A DNA stretch of 7,558 bases from Gammaproteobacteria bacterium (lineage in GTDB: Bacteria > Pseudomonadota > Gammaproteobacteria > Pseudomonadales > Halomonadaceae): assembly GCA_023485185.1 (NCBI GenBank), contig JAMCZP010000004.1, forward strand, positions 1 through 7,558. Direction: 5' to 3'. The notes beneath the pieces are model-generated. The model ran no database searches. It saw only the letters and a list, made by a program, of their open reading frames with translations, and had not been told where the DNA came from. Shown here one piece after another: positions 1-5,804 of the stretch. The position numbers and the translations under genes are program-made. Positions within the stretch are counted from its first letter, which is position 1. Each line of letters begins with the position of its first letter.

Positions 1-324
1 CAGGGTTACGAGCACGAAGTGTTCAGCGCCCTGTTCCTGGACAGCCAACACCGGTTGATCCACTTCGAGACACTGTTCCGGGGCACCATCGACTCGGCCA
101 GCGTCTATCCCCGGGAAGTGGTCAAACGCGCCCTGGCCCACAACGCCGCGGCGGTGATCTTCGTTCACAACCATCCGAGTGGTGACCCCGAGCCCAGCGA
201 CGCCGACCGGCGCATTACCCAGCGACTCAGGGACACCCTGGCACTGATACAGGTACGTGTCATCGACCATATCGTGGTCGGTGGCGACCGCTGTGTGTCG
301 TTGGCGGAGCGTGGAGACCTGTAA
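1..324 (+). CDS. radC: RadC-family JAB-domain protein, C-terminal part (5' end outside window)
   Basis: The reading frame is open from base 1 to a TAA at 322-324, so the start codon lies upstream of the window; the GTG at 19 is an internal valine. The visible ~107 residues are the RadC/MPN+ (JAMM-like) domain: the [20 protein letters not shown] block, then the metal-site motif [14 protein letters not shown] (His-x-His-Pro-Ser-Gly ... Pro-Ser-x-x-Asp), and a C-terminal end typical of the family. RadC was once called a DNA-repair protein but its biochemical role is unsettled. Short copies are common on genomic islands and ICEs. The leading [17 protein letters not shown] resembles those island-borne versions, and the integrase and att fragment further right fit that reading. 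None of the usual chromosomal neighbours (rpmB/rpmG, dfp) is visible. The family is certain; the island-borne subtype is inference. Confidence 0.93.
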   Translation, partial: QGYEHEVFSALFLDSQHRLIHFETLFRGTIDSASVYPREVVKRALAHNAAAVIFVHNHPSGDPEPSDADRRITQRLRDTLALIQVRVIDHIVVGGDRCVSLAERGDL

Positions 325-351
325 GGCCCAATGGGTGATCACGACATAGCG

Positions 352-379
352 CCGGTGCTGCCCTGCGGGGTGGCACCGG
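352..379 (+). terminator. Hairpin downstream of radC, possible terminator
   Basis: CCGGTGC (352-358) pairs with GCACCGG (373-379). The stem continues inward through two G-T wobbles and CCC/GGG to a TGCG tetraloop, making about 12 bp. A run of eight T lies at 397-404, but 17 bases after the stem, which is too far for a textbook intrinsic terminator. It follows the radC stop by 27 bases. The hairpin is clear; its function as a terminator is inferred. Confidence 0.5.
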
Positions 380-457
380 TGGTCGTTACTCACTTCTTTT
401 TTTTGCTGGAATAGGCCTCGCCCAGGATCAAACCTAATAACCAGCCTCAGCTCACAA

Positions 458-625
458 TCATGAATCAACAGGTGCAGGTACTCGGTCAGGAAGCCCCGGG
501 ATAGTCCCTGTTAATGGCCTAGAAAAGTAGTAGCCCTGCAGGCAGGCCAAGACGATCTTGGCCTTGAACGATGCTGCGTAGCGACGGCAGCGACGGATCT
601 CATGCGCGGTACCTGAGGATGTCAT
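458..625 (-). pseudogene. Transposase OrfA N-terminal relic (IS66- or IS3-type)
   Basis: Read on the minus strand from an ATG at 625, this 55-residue frame begins MTSSGTAHEIRRCRRYAASF and continues KAKIVLACLQG. The pattern RR-x-RRY-x-x-x-FKAKIV-x-x-CLQ resembles the N-terminal helix-turn-helix start of IS66 TnpA / IS3 OrfA proteins (typically R-RRYS-x-FKA-x-VV-x-x-C-Q). After residue ~31 (about base 533) the similarity stops and the rest, to a TGA at 458-460, looks like random translation. The second half of the helix-turn-helix is missing and no downstream transposase genes or terminal repeats are visible, so this is a dead fragment. There is no good ribosome binding site. The exact IS family is not resolved; 31 residues is short evidence. 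Confidence 0.5.
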
Positions 626-772
626 GAAGAGGTGCCCACATGTGATTCATGAGCACCTAATATTTTCGGCCAGGGGGCCACTGGAGCAGGTGCGCTCACT
701 AGCCATCCATCCGACATTCCTGATCAAAGCAAATCCAAATTTTTCATATCTGGGCTGCTATCCAGCCGGAAT

Positions 773-807
773 TATCGCATACCGATAGAAATTAACTCTT
801 GCCGATA
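773..807. promoter_or_regulatory. Palindrome and repeated CCGATA, candidate operator
   Basis: TATCG (773-777) and CGATA (783-787) form an inverted repeat with a 5-bp centre. CCGATA occurs at 782-787 and again at 802-807, exactly 20 bp apart, about two turns of the helix. The second copy overlaps the candidate -35 box. The cassette ends in an IclR-family regulator, whose relatives bind such sites near their own operon's promoter. That this is its operator is inference. Confidence 0.3.
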
Positions 808-827
808 AAAAATGGGTAGGCTAAGGT
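799..827 (+). promoter_or_regulatory. Candidate sigma-70 promoter of the ABC/oxidoreductase cassette
   Basis: TTGCCG (799-804) serves as a -35 box and TAAGGT (822-827) as a -10 box, with 17 bp between them. The -10 keeps only the most conserved TA...T positions. Transcription would begin near 834, giving a leader of about 50 bases before the ATG at 887. A 15-bp palindrome lies just upstream (773-787). The location and spacing are reasonable, but the boxes are weak, so an activator may be needed. Confidence 0.35.
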
Positions 828-863
828 CAATATGTGCCCTGAGCACAACCTGTCGAGAACAAT

Positions 864-875
864 CCAAAAATTTGG
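864..875. promoter_or_regulatory. CCAAA-AA-TTTGG palindrome next to the ribosome binding site
   Basis: A 12-bp palindrome (CCAAA at 864-868, TTTGG at 871-875) ends one base before the AAGG Shine-Dalgarno (877-880) of the binding-protein gene. A related AATCCAAA stretch occurs near 731. The half-sites loosely recall the AT-centred palindromes reported for several IclR-type regulators. It could equally be a small RNA hairpin that affects translation, or chance in AT-rich DNA. Confidence 0.25.
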
Positions 876-886
876 CAAGGTGACAC

Positions 887-1699
887 ATGACTCGTAATTC
901 CCTCTCATCCTCCGTAGCCTCCCAACCCAGCTACCTTAAAGACAAAATTAAACATCGATTGATGCCGGGCCTTCTAGGTATTACTTTGGCAATTGGTGGA
1001 TTTTCGGCTGCACAAGCCCAAGAAACCCTGCGTGCCGGGGGCACGCCCAGTGGGATTCCGTTTACTTTTCTGGATGTACAGACTAACCAAATCACAGGGG
1101 CGATGGTCGACGTAATTAATGCGATTGGCGAGGATATGGGCTACGAGGTCACCGTTCAAGAATCGCAATTCAATGCTTTGATCCCCTCCCTTACATCAGG
1201 GAGAATCGACATTATCGCGGCAGCTATGCTCAAGACACCGGAGCGTGCAGAGGTTGTAGCATTTAGTGACGATGTTTACCCGTATGGTGAAGGAATTATT
1301 ATTCAGAGCGATTACGCTGGCGAATTAACCACACTAGAGGACTTGGAAGGCCAGGTGATTGGTGCTCAAGTCGGGACAACCTATGTCCGCCAGCTTGAAG
1401 AAAGTGGACTGTTCCCAGAAATACGTAACTACGACACAATTGCTGATATGATGCGAGACGTATCGCTAGGCCGAATCATCGCCGGCGTAGCAGATGCTCC
1501 CATTATGAGCTACCAGTTAAATACCGGCCGCTTCCCTGACCTTAAACTCGCTGAAGACTACGAACAGCAAATGGTCGGACACATTGGCCTTGCCGTCACA
1601 AAAGACAATACTGAACTCCTGGATCAAGTTAACGCCTCTCTTTCCAAGCTAAATAATGATGGCACTCTGCAGACCATTTTCGAAGAGTGGGGCCTGTAG
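887..1699 (+). CDS. Periplasmic amino-acid-type substrate-binding protein of an ABC importer
   Basis: This 270-residue protein belongs to the SBP_bac_3 family (HisJ/GlnH-like), which captures polar amino acids or related amines in the periplasm and delivers them to the permease. A signal peptide is visible: a basic KDKIKHR stretch, a hydrophobic core (residues ~27-42) and a cleavage site of the AQA|QE type after about residue 44. There is no lipobox cysteine, so it should be soluble. The mature part shows the family blocks: GTPSGIPFTF, QFNALIPSLTSGRIDII, KTPERAEVVAFS with Arg120, and GVADAP with Asp203. In this family the equivalent Arg and Asp hold the carboxylate and amino groups of the ligand. 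The ATG at 887 has AAGG six bases upstream; the N-region is unusually long, and Met26 would also leave a workable signal. It is the first gene of the cassette. The ligand cannot be told from sequence. Confidence 0.93.
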   Translation: MTRNSLSSSVASQPSYLKDKIKHRLMPGLLGITLAIGGFSAAQAQETLRAGGTPSGIPFTFLDVQTNQITGAMVDVINAIGEDMGYEVTVQESQFNALIPSLTSGRIDIIAAAMLKTPERAEVVAFSDDVYPYGEGIIIQSDYAGELTTLEDLEGQVIGAQVGTTYVRQLEESGLFPEIRNYDTIADMMRDVSLGRIIAGVADAPIMSYQLNTGRFPDLKLAEDYEQQMVGHIGLAVTKDNTELLDQVNASLSKLNNDGTLQTIFEEWGL

Positions 1700-1712
1700 A
1701 AATAAATTAATA

Positions 1713-1733
1713 GCGCCGGCCCTAGACCGGCGC
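1713..1733 (+). promoter_or_regulatory. Intercistronic hairpin between binding protein and permease
   Basis: GCGCCGG (1713-1719) pairs perfectly with CCGGCGC (1727-1733) around a 7-base loop. It lies 13 bases after the binding-protein stop. Only ATTTCTAATT follows, so it is a weak terminator at best. Hairpins at this point in amino-acid transporter operons are known to protect the upstream message from 3' decay or cause partial termination, so that more binding protein than permease is made. That role here is inferred from position and structure. Confidence 0.6.
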
Positions 1734-1821
1734 ATTTCTAATTCCCTATAAAATACGCCCACCCTGGCGACGTCACTCTGATGCCCGCCTTGGCGTGAGC
1801 ATGACTATCGGAAGGCACAAT

Positions 1822-2487
1822 ATGGAGTTCTCTGACGCAGCAGCGTTCTTCCCGATCCTGCTAAAGGGCGCTATCGTTACGGTGCAAATAACGTTTGGGG
1901 CGCTGGTCCTCAGCACAATACTTGGTTTAATGCTCGCCTTGATGAAGCTATCACCCATCCGTATCTTCTCGGTAACAGCAAGCACCATCATCAATGTAAT
2001 ACGCGGCCTGCCTATCATCGTGCAGCTTTTCTATATATATTTTGTAATACCAGAGCTTGGAATTCAGCTAAGCGCTTTCCAAGCGAGCATCATTGGCTTG
2101 GGTATTGCGTACAGTGCCTACCAAGCAGAAAACTTCCGCGCCGGTATTGAAGCGATTGATTCTGGCCAAATAGAAGCAGCAAAATCAATCGGCATGAAAA
2201 GCCGTCTAATCATGCGTCGCGTAATCCTGCCTCAGGCAATTCGCATAACTCTACCACCCTATGGCAACACATCGGTGATGATACTGAAGGACTCCTCTCT
2301 AGCTTCCACCATCACCGTTGCTGAGATGACCCGCGCGGGCCAACTGATTGCCGCCTCCACATTCCAGAACACTACTGTATACACAATGCTAGCCTTGATG
2401 TATCTGGCTCTCAGTCTACCGCTCATTTTCGGCGTAAACCGCCTAGAGCGTTATTTCGGCAAGTCTGCCAAGGGGAGCAACAAGTGA
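1822..2487 (+). CDS. Polar amino acid ABC transporter permease (HisM/GlnP type)
   Basis: This inner-membrane permease forms the channel through which the bound substrate enters the cell. The 221-residue version starts at the ATG at 1822, which has GAAGG six bases upstream and gives [22 protein letters not shown], the usual start of this family. A GTG at 1795 and an ATG at 1801 would add nine or seven residues but lack a ribosome site. Hydrophobic segments lie roughly at 12-42, 52-77, 86-102 and 185-205. RGLPIIVQL (61-69) and the EAA loop (EAAKSIG at 118-124, ILPQA at 135-139), which docks on the ATPase, are intact. Only one permease gene is present, so it probably works as a homodimer. Its stop overlaps the ATPase start as GTGA, which points to translational coupling. 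The family is secure; the substrate is unknown. Confidence 0.94.
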   Translation: MEFSDAAAFFPILLKGAIVTVQITFGALVLSTILGLMLALMKLSPIRIFSVTASTIINVIRGLPIIVQLFYIYFVIPELGIQLSAFQASIIGLGIAYSAYQAENFRAGIEAIDSGQIEAAKSIGMKSRLIMRRVILPQAIRITLPPYGNTSVMILKDSSLASTITVAEMTRAGQLIAASTFQNTTVYTMLALMYLALSLPLIFGVNRLERYFGKSAKGSNK

Positions 2488-3212
2488 TCACCATCGAGAG
2501 CATTCATAAGTCCTTCGGTAACACCGAGGTCCTGAAAGGCGTCAGTCTGGAAGTCAATCCTGGCGAAGTCGTCTGTCTTATCGGCCCATCAGGCTCTGGC
2601 AAGTCCACGGTACTGCGCTGCATTAACGGACTAGAAAGTTATGACAAAGGCGAAATAGCTATCAATGGCCGACGGGTCAATATAGAACAAAAAGATATCA
2701 ATGAGCTTCGTACGCAAGTCGGGATGGTATTCCAGCGATTTAACCTCTTTCCCCACCGCTCTGTGGTGGAAAACGTGATGGAGGGCCCTCTTTACGTTAA
2801 GAAGGAGCCTCGAAATCAAGCCCAACAGCATGCTATCGAGCTACTCGAGAAAGTGGGTTTAGGAGATAAGATAAACGCCTACCCTGAGTCTCTTTCCGGG
2901 GGTCAGCAACAACGAGTTGCGATCGCTCGGGCCCTGGCGATGCGTCCCGACGCCATTCTTTTCGATGAACCAACCTCAGCTTTAGATCCAGAGCTAGTAG
3001 GTGACGTACTAAAGGTCATGCGCGACCTCGCCAAAGAAGGCATGACCATGGTCGTAGTCACCCACGAGATGAGCTTCGCCCGCGAAGTCGCTGATCGAGT
3101 GTGCTTCCTGTACGGTGGCCAGATTGTCGAAGAGGGAGCTGCGGCCACAGTTCTCAGCAAACCGCAACATGACCGCACACAGGACTTCCTGAGACGCGTG
3201 CTGAACCACTGA
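2484..3212 (+). CDS. Polar amino acid ABC transporter ATP-binding protein (GlnQ/HisP type)
   Basis: This 242-residue cytoplasmic ATPase powers the importer. All motifs are intact: Walker [10 protein letters not shown] (34-42), Q-loop Gln84 in [11 protein letters not shown], signature LSGGQQQ (137-143), Walker B ILFDE (158-162), D-loop SALD (165-168) and switch His194. [18 protein letters not shown] is characteristic of the polar-amino-acid subgroup. The start is a GTG at 2484 that overlaps the permease stop by four bases, with AAGGGGAG at 2470-2477 as a strong ribosome site inside the permease gene. The length matches the family, and there is no extra C-terminal domain, so no built-in substrate control is visible. 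It is followed after 27 bases by the oxidoreductase gene, in the same transcription unit. Confidence 0.96.
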   Translation: MITIESIHKSFGNTEVLKGVSLEVNPGEVVCLIGPSGSGKSTVLRCINGLESYDKGEIAINGRRVNIEQKDINELRTQVGMVFQRFNLFPHRSVVENVMEGPLYVKKEPRNQAQQHAIELLEKVGLGDKINAYPESLSGGQQQRVAIARALAMRPDAILFDEPTSALDPELVGDVLKVMRDLAKEGMTMVVVTHEMSFAREVADRVCFLYGGQIVEEGAAATVLSKPQHDRTQDFLRRVLNH

Positions 3213-3239
3213 CACAGCGATTGATGAGAAGGATAAGAA

Positions 3240-4529
3240 ATGACTGATACCAAGATGCCCCCTTCGCTGTGGGCCGACACCGCTCCCACAGCCCCTCCTC
3301 GCCCAGCCCTAAAGGGGCATCATCGTGCTGAGGTGTTGGTGATCGGAGGAGGCTTCACAGGCCTCGCCGCAACGTTGACTTTAGCTGAAAGGGGAATAGA
3401 CACAATACTCGTCGATGCCTGCGCCATTGGATGGGGCGCATCGGGTCGAAACGGCGGCCAAGTGATACCGGGCCTGAAGTATGACCCGAACGAGTTGGTT
3501 GCACGCTATGGCCAGGAACTCGGCGAAAGGATGATAGATGTCAGCGGGCGCAATGCCGACGTTGTCTTCGAGCTGATCAAACGTCACGGCATTAACTGTG
3601 ACGCCATCCGTCATGGCTGGATCCAGCCAGCGGCGACGGAAACAGCCCTAAAAGTAACGCAATCACGGGGCCAGCAGTGGGCCGACCGGGGTGTTGCGGT
3701 CGAGTGGCTAGACCGTCATGAGTGCTCTCAGCGCCTAGGCTCCGAGGCATATCTAGGCGGTTGGGTGGATCCGAGAGCGGGTGGGCTCAACCCTTTGGCC
3801 TATGCACGAGGACTCGCAAGCGCGGCAGAAAGCGCAGGAGCCAAGCTATACGAACACTCAGAAGTAGAGTCCTTCCGTCATAATGGAAGTAAATGGCAAG
3901 TCATGGTAAGCGGTGGAGGCCGGGCTGAAGTCGACCAGGTGCTCATATGCACGAATGGATATACCGGAAGACTGCAGAAGGGTTTGGATAAGAGCCTGAT
4001 AGCGGCCAATAGTTTCCAGATAGCGACCCGGCCCCTATCTGATGCAGAGGGAGAAAATATCTTGCCGGGGGGAGAGATGGCCTCTGACACGCGCAAGTTA
4101 TTACTCTACTTTCGGCGAGATAGTTCGGGTAGGTTTCTGATGGGAGGACGGGGGCCGTTCCATGACCCGAGGGGAGAGCAAGATTTTCGTCACCTGGAGC
4201 GTGCCATATATAAGCTCTATCCAGCCTTAAAAGGCATCGAGATAGAGTATCGCTGGGGGGGACGCGTGGCGCTCACACGTGACGCTCTGCCGCACATCCA
4301 TCAGCCTGCGCATGGATTGACGGTGGCACTGGGCTATAATGGCCGTGGTGTGGGGATGGGCACGCATCTTGGCAAGCTGCTTGGTGAGAGCCTGGGCAAT
4401 GACTCATTGCAAGAAAGTCTGCCATTTCCCATCACCCCTATCCGGACTATACCGCTGCATAGTCTTAGGCGTTTATATGTAGGTGCGGTCGTAAACTATT
4501 ATCGCGCCAAGGACTGGCTGGAACGGTAA
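3240..4529 (+). CDS. FAD-dependent amine/amino-acid oxidoreductase (DadA/PuuB superfamily)
   Basis: This 429-residue flavoprotein of the D-amino-acid-oxidase fold (Pfam DAO, COG0665) probably oxidises a carbon-nitrogen bond in the imported compound, giving an imine that hydrolyses to an aldehyde or keto acid. The FAD dinucleotide-binding site is VIGGGFTG (34-41), with Asp59 at the end of the second strand where the ribose is usually held. GASGRNGGQ (66-74) is the hallmark of the PuuB/OrdL branch. Near the C-terminus, GYNGRGVGM (365-373) is the second flavin-contact block, followed by the SLRRLYVGAVVNYYRAKDWL tail common to these proteins. There is no signal peptide, so it acts in the cytoplasm, where the transporter delivers substrate. 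AGAAGGA (3227-3233) lies six bases before the ATG. Gamma-glutamylputrescine, sarcosine-like and D-amino acids are all possible substrates; the sequence does not choose. No dehydrogenase for the next step is encoded in the window. Confidence 0.9.
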   Translation: MTDTKMPPSLWADTAPTAPPRPALKGHHRAEVLVIGGGFTGLAATLTLAERGIDTILVDACAIGWGASGRNGGQVIPGLKYDPNELVARYGQELGERMIDVSGRNADVVFELIKRHGINCDAIRHGWIQPAATETALKVTQSRGQQWADRGVAVEWLDRHECSQRLGSEAYLGGWVDPRAGGLNPLAYARGLASAAESAGAKLYEHSEVESFRHNGSKWQVMVSGGGRAEVDQVLICTNGYTGRLQKGLDKSLIAANSFQIATRPLSDAEGENILPGGEMASDTRKLLLYFRRDSSGRFLMGGRGPFHDPRGEQDFRHLERAIYKLYPALKGIEIEYRWGGRVALTRDALPHIHQPAHGLTVALGYNGRGVGMGTHLGKLLGESLGNDSLQESLPFPITPIRTIPLHSLRRLYVGAVVNYYRAKDWLER

Positions 4530-4545
4530 AGAGGAAGCGCACTGT

Positions 4546-5340
4546 ATGGAAAAAGAACAAAACAAAGGTCGCTCGGCGCTATTCAATCAATCCATAGAGA
4601 AAGCGTTCAGCCTTCTCGGATTGTTTGATGCACACCACAGCCAACTAAGCCTCTCTGAGCTCGCCGAACTCAGCGGCATGAGCATGGGCTCGGTACAAAG
4701 AATATCCCACACACTTAACCATCTTGGCTATTTGGAGCGTGTACCAGGCACTAGAAAATACCGTATAGGCATCAAAATTATGACCGTCGCGGCGCAGTAC
4801 CTCGAAGCCGACCTGCTAGTGGACTGTGCTAATCCTTATCTATCTGACCTGAGCAACCGCTGCCTTGAGACAGTTTCTCTGACCGAGCCCAGTGGTGATG
4901 ACATGGTGTATGTCGCACGCTTCACCAGCCGCCACTACATCCCCATCCATATGCCAATCGGCAGCAGAGTGCCGTTGTATTGCACCGCATCAGGACGTGC
5001 CTTCTTATCGGCATTACCAGACGCTAAAGTTCGAGCCCATTTAGAAAGCGTTGAACGAATCAAACACACTCCTGATACCGTGACTGACATCGATGAGCTC
5101 ATGAGCATCATCCAAGAGTGCAGAACATACGGCGTGGCATGGAATAATGCCGAGTTCTTCCTTGGAGATCTGAACATCGCGGCACCTGTACTAAATGCAG
5201 CAGGTGAACCAGTAGCTGCTGTGCATATAACAACACCATGTAGCCGCTGGACGCTTGGGGATGCCCTAAAGCAGCTAGGACCTCCCTTGCTAGAATGTGC
5301 AAGAGCAATTACGAAAGCCGCCAGGACAAAGGTTAGATAG
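4546..5340 (+). CDS. IclR-family transcriptional regulator
   Basis: This 264-residue protein has the IclR two-domain layout. The N-terminal winged helix-turn-helix starts near residue 13 (NQSIEKAFSLLGLF). Its DNA-reading part is LSLSELAELSGMSMGSVQRISHTLNHLGYLER (34-65) and the wing runs through RKYRIG (70-75). The effector-binding domain follows (~80-260), with the family block LYCTASGRAFLSALP (144-158) and later NIAAPVLNAAGEPVAAVHI. It starts 16 bases after the oxidoreductase stop, with GAGGAAG (4531-4537) as ribosome site, so it is the last gene of the operon. IclR proteins usually control the operon in which they lie, as repressors or activators, in response to a pathway metabolite. Here that would be the imported compound or its oxidation product. 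The palindromes at 773-787 and 864-875 are candidate targets. Confidence 0.93.
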   Translation: MEKEQNKGRSALFNQSIEKAFSLLGLFDAHHSQLSLSELAELSGMSMGSVQRISHTLNHLGYLERVPGTRKYRIGIKIMTVAAQYLEADLLVDCANPYLSDLSNRCLETVSLTEPSGDDMVYVARFTSRHYIPIHMPIGSRVPLYCTASGRAFLSALPDAKVRAHLESVERIKHTPDTVTDIDELMSIIQECRTYGVAWNNAEFFLGDLNIAAPVLNAAGEPVAAVHITTPCSRWTLGDALKQLGPPLLECARAITKAARTKVR

Positions 5341-5350
5341 CCAATGAGTA

Positions 5351-5400
5351 CTCGACGGCGTCCTTACTCCTTACCTGAGCCAATTGTGTCGACGCCGGAG
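5351..5400 (+). terminator. Imperfect hairpin after iclR, possible operon end
   Basis: CGGCGTC (5356-5362) pairs with GACGCCG (5391-5397), and CTC (5351-5353) with GAG (5398-5400) across a 2-base bulge. The loop is 28 bases, and no T-run follows. It is ten bases after the iclR stop and could end or protect the operon message. Since the right arm may belong to the left end of the IS21 relic, the pairing could also be fortuitous. Confidence 0.25.
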
Positions 5401-5488
5401 CTATAAGTCCGTAAATCATCAAAACAGATTGTCCCCCCGACCCGCATGACCTTTCCTTGCTGGTGACCAAACCTGTAAGGACCGCGCC

Positions 5489-5734
5489 ATGCTGAGCCGA
5501 GAGGACTTTCTCATGATAAGGCAACTTCACCAGCGAGGCGCTCACCTCGTGGACATTGCACACCAGATCGGCTGTTCCGAACGCACTGTGCGCCGCCATC
5601 TGGCCCGCGAGGAGGCACCCACTGGGCGCCCGGCGAGGCCGCTTTGTCACCTGCATGGCCTGCACGCTGGTCATGTCCGGCAACAGGATTGCCAACTCTC
5701 CCCCTCCCATCCCGCACACCGCGCAGCAGCATAG
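5489..5734 (+). pseudogene. istA: IS21-family IstA transposase, truncated N-terminus
   Basis: The frame opens MLSREDFLMIRQLHQRGAHL and continues VDIAHQIGCSERTVRRHL, the N-terminal helix-turn-helix of IS21 IstA transposases, which normally start with MLSREDF and run to several hundred residues. Similarity holds to about residue 51 (base ~5641, GRPARP). After that the frame reads unrelated sequence to a TAG at 5732-5734, without the catalytic DDE core and without istB. A ribosome site AAGGA (5477-5481) seven bases before the ATG is the original one. The upstream segment with a CCCCCC tract (near 5430) and a TGTCGACG start (5387) could be the element's left end, which in IS21 elements begins with TG. 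No right end is seen. It is an inactive relic left by deletion or by another insertion. Confidence 0.8.
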
Positions 5735-5804
5735 TGATTTAAAATTAGATAGTTATTATTGCCTCGCGGAAAAATGGGGAAGTTGACAAACAGCATATTC
5801 ATCC

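Larger units (their letters stand above)
325..886. other. Gene-free stretch between radC and the ABC cassette
   Basis: This interval holds the radC-distal hairpin, a decayed transposase fragment on the minus strand (458-625), a weak 6-bp hairpin (AGGTGC at 630-635 with GCACCT at 653-658), and a more AT-rich part from about 720 with the probable cassette promoter and palindromes. I see no intact gene and no RNA gene in it. The change from GC-rich to AT-richer DNA suggests a junction of sequences with different histories. Confidence 0.6.
5341..5804. other. Gene-free stretch between the cassette and the integrase
   Basis: The stretch holds an imperfect hairpin directly after iclR, the broken start of an IS21 IstA gene, and from about 5735 an AT-rich segment up to the end of the integrase gene. 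No intact gene is visible. The 8-mer TTAGATAG occurs at 5333-5340 (covering the iclR stop) and again at 5745-5752, near both edges of the IS-related DNA. There is no strong intrinsic terminator for the converging integrase gene. Confidence 0.55.

Noticed and set aside
399..455. Short minus-strand frame ending GLILGEAYSSKKKK, looking like a protein C-terminus
   Set aside because: Only about 17 residues between stops; the lysine run comes from the T-tract after the radC hairpin. Too short to support even a remnant.
1781..1798. Five-residue leader peptide (MPALA) just before the permease
   Set aside because: No ribosome site and no attenuator structure after it; such tiny frames are expected by chance.
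2903..3289. 128-residue minus-strand frame opposite the ATPase and oxidoreductase starts
   Set aside because: It is antisense to two secure genes, reads as low-information Ser/Arg-rich sequence with no recognisable domain, and is a shadow of conserved coding DNA.
5333..5719. 128-residue minus-strand frame after iclR
   Set aside because: It runs antisense through the IstA relic; the relic's forward translation is the recognisable one, and this frame shows no known pattern.
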